A stretch of 64,000 nt of DNA from JBGTLU01 sp041743935 (GTDB lineage Bacteria; Bacteroidota; Bacteroidia; Sphingobacteriales; Sphingobacteriaceae). Of this stretch, positions 44,189 to 51,209 are shown piece by piece. The stretch lies in NCBI GenBank assembly GCA_041743935.1, contig JBGTLU010000013.1:62001-126000 (forward strand), in the 5' to 3' direction. Under the pieces are notes generated by a model. It had not been told where the DNA came from and ran no database searches. It was given only the letters and a program-made list of their open reading frames with translations. The position numbers were made by a program, and so were the translations under genes. Each line of letters starts with the position of its first letter. The first letter of the stretch is position 1.

Positions 44189-44404
44189 ATGAAAAATTAT
44201 CAAAAATTATCTCGCGAAGAGATGAAAAGAGTAATGGGTGGCAGTGGTTATAATAGTAATAACATATACTGTAACATCGGAGGTGAATGGCAAAAGCAAG
44301 GTGATGATGGGCAATGTGGCGGTAGAAGCCTTTTTGAATGTACAGTACATTGTGATGAAACACACGGCACAAACTGTGCATCATGTGCTCAAATTGCAGA
44401 GTAA
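44189..44404 (+). CDS. Double-glycine-leader six-cysteine peptide 2
   Basis: 71 residues. The leader is identical to that of peptide 1 through residue 13 and ends MGG at 16-18. The 53-residue core (Gly-, Asn- and His-containing) has cysteines at 28, 43, 51, 55, 63 and 66, with spacing unlike peptide 1. The identical DNA of leader and upstream region against an unrelated core suggests core exchange. A 9-bp hairpin follows. Confidence 0.85.
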   Translation: MKNYQKLSREEMKRVMGGSGYNSNNIYCNIGGEWQKQGDDGQCGGRSLFECTVHCDETHGTNCASCAQIAE

Positions 44405-44414
44405 TTAAAGTTAA

Positions 44415-44450
44415 GGGATGGGCATTAGCTCATCCCGTTTTAATCTTTTT
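44415..44450 (+). terminator. Hairpin after peptide gene 2
   Basis: GGGATGGGC/GCTCATCCC pair over 9 bp (one G-T) around ATTA, followed by GTTTTAATCTTTTT. It lies before the start at 44463 and supports that start. Confidence 0.8.
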
Positions 44451-44462
44451 AAGTATAAAATC

Positions 44463-45437
44463 ATGAAAATTAGTTTTTTAAAAAGTTGGTTATTTCTAAC
44501 TGCATTGATGTTTACGTTTGGTTGCAATACCAAGAAAAGTATTCTGAATCAACCGTTTTTAATTTCTGGTGTTGAGATTGTTAATCCGGCAAATAGATAT
44601 CTAGAGTATTTTAATGAATATCAAAAAATGACTTTATCTATTTTCGATTCTTTACAGCACCTCAATAAGACATATAAAATTGATTTTACTCATACAGATA
44701 CATCAGAACGATATAATAGATTACATTTTGCATTAATAAAAATTACATATCCAGATAAAACAGAAGCATTGGCTAAATACGTTGGCATGAAGTTGAAAAA
44801 TAATGAAAAAATAAACTTCAATCGTATACTACAAACTACATATACACAAAATAATCACCCAGATTTAGAAAAAATAGAGTTTAATCTTGACTCAGATTTT
44901 AAATCTATAACTAGCAGAAGTTGCCTATTAATATATGATTTGATTCCGACAAGTAGTCGTTTACAACCAGTCAAAACACCTAACCCTGACTATACGATTG
45001 TATTAGATAAATTAATAATAGAGGATAAATTGCTAAATAAAATAGAAAAAAAATATATAAAACGCACTGTTAACAATGCTTTAGTGGTTAATCAAATAGG
45101 GTCGGGTTATTATAATTTTAGCAACGAAAACTATCTATATAGAAAAAAAATTTCAAAAAACTTATCAAAAATAACCAAGCCATTCTATAAATTGAGTATA
45201 CATGCTGGTTTAAACCCTTCAAATGATAGTTTAGTTGTTAATTTAGATTTGGTAGACTTTAATATTACTTCTGATTTCCACTTTATATATATTAATTCTG
45301 TATCATTTCCTCTAAGTGATTTTAGAAATCAGGATCATTTTTATTTTAATATGAAAATTGGTCAAGCTATAGCGTCTATTATAGACAGACACAGAATTAA
45401 TTATAAATACACAAGACAAAAAATGGGAATTTGGTAG
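44463..45437 (+). CDS. Unrecognised lipoprotein in the peptide cluster
   Basis: 324 residues from ATG 44463: lipoprotein signal MKISFLKSWLFLTALMFTFG followed by Cys21. The longer frame from 44418 would start inside the terminator hairpin and is rejected. The mature protein is Asn/Lys/Ile-rich and AT-rich in DNA, with no cysteine pair and no recognised domain, unlike the TlpA-like proteins that follow the other peptide genes. Position would suit an immunity protein or accessory binding protein; this is a guess. Confidence 0.7.
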   Translation: MKISFLKSWLFLTALMFTFGCNTKKSILNQPFLISGVEIVNPANRYLEYFNEYQKMTLSIFDSLQHLNKTYKIDFTHTDTSERYNRLHFALIKITYPDKTEALAKYVGMKLKNNEKINFNRILQTTYTQNNHPDLEKIEFNLDSDFKSITSRSCLLIYDLIPTSSRLQPVKTPNPDYTIVLDKLIIEDKLLNKIEKKYIKRTVNNALVVNQIGSGYYNFSNENYLYRKKISKNLSKITKPFYKLSIHAGLNPSNDSLVVNLDLVDFNITSDFHFIYINSVSFPLSDFRNQDHFYFNMKIGQAIASIIDRHRINYKYTRQKMGIW

Positions 45438-45456
45438 AAAGGTACAAATAAACTTT

Positions 45457-45484
45457 AAGCCAAACCGCCGGCTAGGTAGGCGGA
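45457..45484 (+). repeat. GCCAAACCGCCGGC...GGCGG element, copy 3
   Basis: Third copy, with a few changes, 20 bases after the stop of the lipoprotein gene. Confidence 0.7.
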
Positions 45485-45524
45485 AGTTTATTCAGCTATG
45501 AGCAAAAAACAAAGTAGATTAAAA

Positions 45525-45709
45525 ATATAATACTGCCACAATAGATGCAATAGACTTCAAGTGATAACCCGCTGTAAACGGGCTTGCCTACCAAAATGGC
45601 AAACAATTAAAGAAAAATTAACCCCCCAGCTTTCTCCTCCCTCCCGATAGTCATCGGGATGGGGAGGAGACAAAGAGGAGGGGTTTTACAAACTTAAAAA
45701 TTTAATAAC
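45525..45709 (+). other. Degenerate leader of peptide gene 3, interrupted by a dispersed palindrome
   Basis: 45525-45620 weakly follows the first part of the 170-bp leader (GATGCAA, CTTCAAG, CTACCAAAATGGCAAACAA). Then the CCTCCTC palindrome at 45630-45682 replaces the third-hairpin part. From 45683 on (TTTTACAAACTTAA) the sequence again matches the other two leaders up to and through the leader codons. Confidence 0.6.
45630..45682. repeat. Dispersed CCTCCTC/GAGGAGG palindrome, copy 3 (inverted)
   Basis: Reverse complement of the copies at 16951-17004 and 18126-18179; sits inside the leader of peptide gene 3. Confidence 0.85.
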
Positions 45710-45928
45710 ATGAAAAATTATCAAAAATTATCTCGGAGTGAGATGAAAAATTTACTTGGAGGTACAGAACCAATGTTAGCTGGAGACGGAACAGTAACAT
45801 GTAGTACAACATGTTCAAATGGAAGGGAAATAAAATGTTCTGGAAGCACGTGTGCCTCTGAAGACGGTAAATATGTATCCTGTTACATAAGTTCAAGTGA
45901 AAGTCATGAAATAATAAGATGTTTATGA
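45710..45928 (+). CDS. Double-glycine-leader six-cysteine peptide 3
   Basis: 72 residues; leader MKNYQKLSRSEMKNLLGG, 54-residue core with cysteines at 31, 35, 43, 48, 58 and 71 (CX3CX7CX4CX9CX12C). The CSTTCSNG segment is close to CSTKCSNG of peptide 4, so these two are paralogues. Its TGA overlaps the ATG of peptide 4 by four bases, so the two are co-translated and may act as a pair. Confidence 0.85.
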   Translation: MKNYQKLSRSEMKNLLGGTEPMLAGDGTVTCSTTCSNGREIKCSGSTCASEDGKYVSCYISSSESHEIIRCL

Positions 45929-46158
45929 AAAATAATATAAATTTTCGGAAACTTTCTAGGAAAGAGATGAAACAAATATTAGGTGGTAATACGGATCCTG
46001 AACTTGCAGATGAATTTGCCGCCAAATGTTCCACAAAGTGTAGTAATGGAGTAACATTATCTGTTGATTGTTCAGGAGGTGTTTGTACAGCAAATAGTAC
46101 ATCTGTAAAATGTGATAAACCCGGTGTTCAAGAAGAAAAAATTTGTGGAAGTAATTAA
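45925..46158 (+). CDS. Double-glycine-leader six-cysteine peptide 4
   Basis: 77 residues from ATG 45925 (an ATG two codons earlier is possible, but 45925 gives the ATGA overlap and the standard MKNN leader start). The leader ends LGG at 19-21. The core has cysteines at 35, 39, 49, 54, 63 and 74 (CX3CX9CX4CX8CX10C), the same order as peptide 3. A strong hairpin follows the stop. Confidence 0.85.
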   Translation: MKNNINFRKLSRKEMKQILGGNTDPELADEFAAKCSTKCSNGVTLSVDCSGGVCTANSTSVKCDKPGVQEEKICGSN

Positions 46159-46164
46159 TTAAAC

Positions 46165-46205
46165 TAACATGTGGTTGAGAAATTATCAACCACATGTTAT
46201 TAAAC
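46165..46205 (+). terminator. Hairpin after peptide gene 4
   Basis: TAACATGTGGTTGA and TCAACCACATGTTA pair perfectly over 14 bp around GAAATTA, followed a little later by a run of six T. It covers an upstream ATG (46169), which argues for the later start (46217) of the next gene. Confidence 0.8.
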
Positions 46206-46216
46206 ATTTTTTGGTT

Positions 46217-47521
46217 ATGAAATTGTCTAATTTAACGTTACTTATTATTTTCTTATTACCATTCATTTCACTTTCGCAAGAAAGAATAGTTATTAATACT
46301 GTAGTATCAAAAGGACACAAGCCATTTAGTAGAGGTTATGCACCTGTATATGATTACGACAAAAAACTAGCACAGGATAGTCTAAAAAGGCAGCTTAAAA
46401 GTTATAAAATTTATACTTATCATTTTCAGATTGAACAATTTCGTTATTACAAGTATAAAAGTGGTTTATTAGAAACAACAAATTTTTTAAATTTTGTTAA
46501 AGAATATGATGTTGATACTACCAGATTAATTAATTCTGAAGTAAATGAATCAATCGATATTTTGGTTGGTATTAGCTCTAATAATGATATTCTGTTATAC
46601 ATCGATTCTAATAACAACAATGAATTTGAAGAAAATGAACGATATCTGCATAAAACTAACAATATCGATTCAATACCATCAATCACAGTAAAATACGATT
46701 ATTATAATGGCATTGAAATTAAATCAGCAAAAGCCAAAATTAAATACGAATTGACAATAACAGATTCAACCAAGTTTGTCAATTCTTTAAAAGAAGCACT
46801 ATACATTTACATCGCAAATGATCAACATCGTACAGGATTTTTTGCAGTTGATACATTAAACTACATAATTAAGATTAGTAATATTTTTGCTGGAGTAAAT
46901 TATAAATTGGATAGATCTAGAGCAGACATAATAACTAATGAACTTGAGAGTAATGTCTTTAGCGATTTAAAATTAGCCAATAGATTAATAGATACATTTT
47001 ATTTATCTAATAAAAAGTATGTAATTGATAAAGTTTCTTTGACAGCTGATACTATCATTCTACTGAGAATAGGTGAAGCGACAAGGCATTTTGGATATAA
47101 CCCTGGGACTTATTTATATGATTTTGATAAAGTTAAAAGTGGAAGAAATTCCGAGTATTACTTGATTGACTTTTGGGGTACTTGGTGTGCCCCTTGTATA
47201 AAATTAATTCCAGATTTAGTTAATTTAAGCAAAACGTATTCAAAAAATAATCTATCAATAATTAGTGTCGGTTACGAATCTTTAAAAGATAGTTTGAAAT
47301 ATAGAGAATTTATTGATAGATATGAAATGAATTGGCAGCATATATTAGAATTTAGAGATAAGCCCAACATATCCTATTTATCTTATAAACTAAACGTTGA
47401 ACTTTATCCAACATTATTTTTAGTAGATAAAAATGGATTAATAATATTTAGAGCAAGTTATCCAGAACATATCGTAATCTTAAAGGAAAAATTGCACAAT
47501 TTACTTCTTACCAAACCATGA
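46217..47521 (+). CDS. TlpA-like thioredoxin protein 2
   Basis: 434 residues from ATG 46217 (signal peptide MKLSNLTLLIIFLLPFISLS). A long AT-rich N-terminal region of unknown fold includes an EF-hand-like acidic stretch (YIDSNNNNEFEENERY, about 133-148). The C-terminal thioredoxin domain has IDFWGTWCAPCIKLIPDL (Cys324, Cys327) and a cis-Pro loop ELYPTLFL. Exported thiol-disulfide enzyme, probably acting on the peptides. Its stop overlaps the transporter ATG (ATGA). Confidence 0.87.
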   Translation: MKLSNLTLLIIFLLPFISLSQERIVINTVVSKGHKPFSRGYAPVYDYDKKLAQDSLKRQLKSYKIYTYHFQIEQFRYYKYKSGLLETTNFLNFVKEYDVDTTRLINSEVNESIDILVGISSNNDILLYIDSNNNNEFEENERYLHKTNNIDSIPSITVKYDYYNGIEIKSAKAKIKYELTITDSTKFVNSLKEALYIYIANDQHRTGFFAVDTLNYIIKISNIFAGVNYKLDRSRADIITNELESNVFSDLKLANRLIDTFYLSNKKYVIDKVSLTADTIILLRIGEATRHFGYNPGTYLYDFDKVKSGRNSEYYLIDFWGTWCAPCIKLIPDLVNLSKTYSKNNLSIISVGYESLKDSLKYREFIDRYEMNWQHILEFRDKPNISYLSYKLNVELYPTLFLVDKNGLIIFRASYPEHIVILKEKLHNLLLTKP

Positions 47522-49698
47522 AAAAATTCTACCTCCAAACCGATCAAATGGACTGTGGGCCAACTTGTATACGGATGGTAGCGGCGCATTATGGGCGAAA
47601 ATATAGCATACAAACCCTTAGAGAATACACCGAGATAAACAAAGAGGGCGTAACCCTGTTGGGCATGGCAAATGCCGCAGAAAAAATAGGTTTCCGTACC
47701 ACAGGTGTAAAAATTACTTTTGAGCAGTTAAAAGAAGCCGTCTTGCCCTGCATAGTGCACTGGTCGCAGAATCATTTTGTGGTAGTTTATAAAATAAGCC
47801 GCAACAAAGTATTTGTAGCCGACCCCGGTAAAGGCAAAATGGTATATGGTATCAATGAGTTTTTAGAGCATTGGCTAAGCTTTAAAAATAATGGCAGTTC
47901 TGTTGGCATTGCTTTGTTGCTAGAACCCGGCCCTAATTTTTATAATGAACCTGACGAGAAACCCAAACCTCTCAACTTTGGGCTATTTTTCCAGCAGTTT
48001 TTCAGGTATCGTAAGTTGGTTTTGCAGTTGGTTGCCGGCTTTTTGGTTGCCAGTTTGTTACAACTCATTTTTCCGTTTCTTACGCAAAGTATTGTGGACG
48101 TGGGTATTGGAACTGCCAACCTAAGTTTCATCTACCTTATTCTTATTGCACAATTTATGCTGTTGCTGGGCAGAATGAGTGTAGATTTTATCCGTTCTTG
48201 GATTTTATTACACATCAGTACCAGAATCAACATTACGGTATTATCGGAGTTTTTGGCAAAACTAATGCGCTTACCTATTAGTTATTTCGATACCAAGCAC
48301 ACTGGCGACATCATGCAGCGCATGGGTGATCAGCGCAGGATAGAAAGTTTCTTAACTGGTCAAACCCTACAAATAGTTTTTTCACTCTTTAATTTAATTA
48401 TTTTTTCTTTTGTATTGGCATATTATAATAGCCAGATTTTTATCGTTTTTGTTGGAGCAACTATTTTATATGGATTATGGGTGGTTGCGTTTTTAGAAAA
48501 GCGTAAACAATTAGACTACAAAAAGTTTGCGATTTCTTCTAAAAACCAAAGTGAAATTATACAATTAATTTCTGGTATGCAGGAAATTAAGCTCGCCTCT
48601 AGTGAAAAGCAAAAACGTTGGTCATGGGAGCGCATACAAGCAAAGCTTTTTACTTACAACGTAAAATCATTGGCATTGGGACAATACCAACAAGCAGGCG
48701 GCATGTTTATAAATGAAGGAAAAAATATTTTCATCTTATTTCTGGTAGCCAGATTGGTGGTAGCCGGCGATTTAACCTTGGGTGCCATGTTGGCGATACA
48801 ATATATTGTGGGTCAGTTAAACAGCCCAGTAGAGCAATTTTTAAGTTTTATACAATCCTACCAGGATGCCAAAATTAGCTTGGCTCGCTTGAACGAAATA
48901 CACGAATTGGAAGACGAAGAACCAACTAACCGACATTTCTCAACCGATTTACCGGCTAAAAAATCCATTTACCTGCAGAATGTATATTTTAAATATCCAG
49001 GGGCAGGTAATGAAGAAGTGCTGAAAAATTTGAACCTGACCATCCCCGAAGGTAAAACAACCGCAATAGTAGGGATGAGTGGTAGCGGTAAAACAACTAT
49101 TCTGAAACTTTTATTGGGCTTTTACACTAATTACAAAGGCGATATAAAGATTGGCAATACTTCTATACGGGATTTTAAACCAGATTTCTGGAGAAAAAAT
49201 TGCGGAGTGGTAATGCAGGAGGGATTCATTTTCTCCGATACCATTGCCAACAATATAGCGGTAGGAGTAGATAGGGTGGATGTGCAAAAACTAAAACAGG
49301 CTATGGAATTAGCCAATATAAATGATTTTATAAATAACTTACCCTTAGGAATATATACAAAAATTGGGGCCGAGGGTAATGGTATTAGTCAGGGTCAAAA
49401 ACAAAGATTATTAATAGCAAGGGCTATTTATAAAGATCCAACTTATTTATTTCTAGATGAAGCTACCAATGCATTAGATGCAAACAACGAGCGGGTAATT
49501 ATTCATAATTTGAATACTCATTTTAAAGACAAAACGGTGGTGGTGGTAGCCCACCGGCTAAGCACAGTAAGTAATGCCGATAAAATTATACTATTGGACA
49601 ACGGTGAAATTACAGAAGAGGGAACTCATGAAGAGCTTACTGCATTACGCGGAAACTATTACACATTAGTTCGCAATCAATTAGAATTAGGAAATTAA
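47518..49698 (+). CDS. C39 peptidase-containing ABC exporter (PCAT)
   Basis: 726 residues: N-terminal C39 peptidase with Cys13 (QMDCGPTC), His86 (NHFVVVY) and Asp102 (VADPGKG); a six-segment ABC membrane domain (about 160-440); and an ATPase with Walker A GMSGSGKTT, signature ISQGQKQRL and Walker B YLFLDEATNALD. Such proteins cut peptides after GG and export the core through the inner membrane. All catalytic residues are intact, in contrast to the C39-like domain of the VKOR protein. Confidence 0.96.
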   Translation: MKKFYLQTDQMDCGPTCIRMVAAHYGRKYSIQTLREYTEINKEGVTLLGMANAAEKIGFRTTGVKITFEQLKEAVLPCIVHWSQNHFVVVYKISRNKVFVADPGKGKMVYGINEFLEHWLSFKNNGSSVGIALLLEPGPNFYNEPDEKPKPLNFGLFFQQFFRYRKLVLQLVAGFLVASLLQLIFPFLTQSIVDVGIGTANLSFIYLILIAQFMLLLGRMSVDFIRSWILLHISTRINITVLSEFLAKLMRLPISYFDTKHTGDIMQRMGDQRRIESFLTGQTLQIVFSLFNLIIFSFVLAYYNSQIFIVFVGATILYGLWVVAFLEKRKQLDYKKFAISSKNQSEIIQLISGMQEIKLASSEKQKRWSWERIQAKLFTYNVKSLALGQYQQAGGMFINEGKNIFILFLVARLVVAGDLTLGAMLAIQYIVGQLNSPVEQFLSFIQSYQDAKISLARLNEIHELEDEEPTNRHFSTDLPAKKSIYLQNVYFKYPGAGNEEVLKNLNLTIPEGKTTAIVGMSGSGKTTILKLLLGFYTNYKGDIKIGNTSIRDFKPDFWRKNCGVVMQEGFIFSDTIANNIAVGVDRVDVQKLKQAMELANINDFINNLPLGIYTKIGAEGNGISQGQKQRLLIARAIYKDPTYLFLDEATNALDANNERVIIHNLNTHFKDKTVVVVAHRLSTVSNADKIILLDNGEITEEGTHEELTALRGNYYTLVRNQLELGN

Positions 49699-49700
49699 AT

Positions 49701-50990
49701 ATGCCGGAACAAGAATCTGTACATAGTGAAGAAATTCACGAAATCATTACCGCAATACCTTCCTGGATTGTACGGTGGGGCATCACGGTGTTTCTAGTAA
49801 TTTTAATAATGATAGTTTGGATTTCGGCTTGGATTAAAACTCCCGATAAAATACAGGCAGAATTAACGGTTTTTTCTCTTAATGTACCAGAAGAAATCGT
49901 ACCCCTAAGATCCGGAAAATTGCTAAAACTTTTGGTTAAAGAAGATGATAGGGTAGATAGCGGGCAGGTTTTAGGGTTTTTAGAGAGCAACTCTAATTAT
50001 TCGGACATAATTCTAGTTAAAGAAGTAATCGATAGCATACAAGCTAATATTCGCATAGAGAATTTCGAAAAATTACTGAGTATTAATTTGCCAAACAATA
50101 ATCATTTAGGAGAATTACAGATTTCGTATCAACAATTCTTCGAATCTTTTATATCATTTAAAGAATTTTTAAGTAATGGTATTTATTCTCAAAAAGCCAA
50201 TTTGATAAACAAGGAACTATCTGATTTGCGCCTGATTTATAATTCACTACAAAGACAATTAAACATTCAACAAGAGGATTATGCTATTTCAGAAAAAGAA
50301 TTTTTGGCATATAAGCAACTTGCTGAAGGTAATGTTATTTCACCTTTAGAATTTAAAAGAGAAGAAAGCAAATTATTGAACAAACAATTACCACTTCAAA
50401 ATACACAGAATGCTATTATAAATAACAGAACACAACAAAATATTAAACAGCAGCAACTGTTAGAACTTTCAGCGGAAGTCTCAAAGACAAAAGTTACTTT
50501 TTTATCCAATGTAAATGATTTGAAAAGTAAAATAGATGCATGGGATCGTGAGTATGTGTTAAAAAGTACCATTTCGGGTTTGATAGTTTTTACCGATAAT
50601 GTTTCGGAAGGGAAATGGGTTGAGCCTTCTAAGACTTTGTTTTATATCATGAGTAAACCAGACGAAAACAGGTTCATGGGTGAGTTGATTGTTCAACAAT
50701 TTGCATTTGGTAAGGTTGAAGTTGGACAGGAAGTAATTATTCGTTTTAATGCATTTCCGTCTCAGGAGTTTGGTCAAATAAAAGGTAGCATCAGCTACAT
50801 ATCTGCTATAAAAAACAACGAAAAATTCTTTAAAGCAAATGTAACTTTACCTTCTGATTTAAGAACAAATTACAAAAAACATCTAGACTTAAAAGAAGGA
50901 TTTACCGCTCAAGCTGATATCATTACCAAAGAAACCAGCTTATTGGAACGTATATTTAATAATCTTTATGCCATCTTAGCAGTTAATTAG
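49701..50990 (+). CDS. HlyD-family membrane fusion protein
   Basis: 429 residues with one membrane segment (about 21-43, WGITVFLVILIMIVWISAW), a biotinyl-lipoyl-like half (LVKEDDRVDSGQVLGFLE), a long coiled-coil hairpin (about 150-280) and a beta-barrel region ending near the C-terminus. Connects the exporter to an outer membrane channel; no TolC-like gene is in the cluster, so a channel elsewhere must be used. Two bases after the exporter stop. Confidence 0.93.
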   Translation: MPEQESVHSEEIHEIITAIPSWIVRWGITVFLVILIMIVWISAWIKTPDKIQAELTVFSLNVPEEIVPLRSGKLLKLLVKEDDRVDSGQVLGFLESNSNYSDIILVKEVIDSIQANIRIENFEKLLSINLPNNNHLGELQISYQQFFESFISFKEFLSNGIYSQKANLINKELSDLRLIYNSLQRQLNIQQEDYAISEKEFLAYKQLAEGNVISPLEFKREESKLLNKQLPLQNTQNAIINNRTQQNIKQQQLLELSAEVSKTKVTFLSNVNDLKSKIDAWDREYVLKSTISGLIVFTDNVSEGKWVEPSKTLFYIMSKPDENRFMGELIVQQFAFGKVEVGQEVIIRFNAFPSQEFGQIKGSISYISAIKNNEKFFKANVTLPSDLRTNYKKHLDLKEGFTAQADIITKETSLLERIFNNLYAILAVN

Positions 50991-51029
50991 TAATTATAGT
51001 TTAGATGTTTGATATGAGATATTAGATTT

Positions 51030-51064
51030 GAATTACGAATTACGAATTACGAATTACGAATTAC
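51030..51064 (+). repeat. Tandem GAATTAC x5
   Basis: Five perfect 7-base units after the HlyD gene. Nothing functional can be read from it. Confidence 0.9.
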
Positions 51065-51070
51065 AAATAG

Positions 51071-51114
51071 GATATGTTAAACCATAAGCGCTACTCTACT
51101 AAACTTTCTAAACC
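51071..51114 (+). repeat. Right 44-bp imperfect direct repeat flanking the peptide cluster
   Basis: GATATGTTAAACCATAAGCG then CTACTCTACTAAACTTTCTA; partner of 40495-40538. Both copies are next to CAACAGTTCAAC-type simple repeats. Confidence 0.75.
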
Positions 51115-51197
51115 CTATGAATACATCAACAGTTCAACACATCAACAACAAGGTCAAAGTATGAGTTTAAGTCAACGTCAAAGACCAAACAAAAAAT

Positions 51198-51205
51198 TAT
51201 CTTTG
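51198..51205 (+). promoter_or_regulatory. Predicted -7 box (TATCTTTG) for the ABC-F gene
   Basis: TTATCTTTGC lies 4 bases before the GTG start at 51210; the message would be leaderless. Confidence 0.55.
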
Positions 51206-51209
51206 CGCC

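Noticed and set aside
44418..44462. Upstream start extending the cluster lipoprotein
   Set aside because: It falls within the hairpin after peptide gene 2 and would bury the lipoprotein signal.
46169..46216. Upstream ATG extending TlpA-like protein 2 by 16 residues
   Set aside because: The ATG is inside the 14-bp hairpin after peptide gene 4, and the extension would precede a complete signal peptide starting at 46217.
51030..51064. GAATTAC x5 as a CRISPR or iteron array
   Set aside because: Seven-base perfect tandem units without spacers and no cas or rep gene; a simple-sequence repeat.
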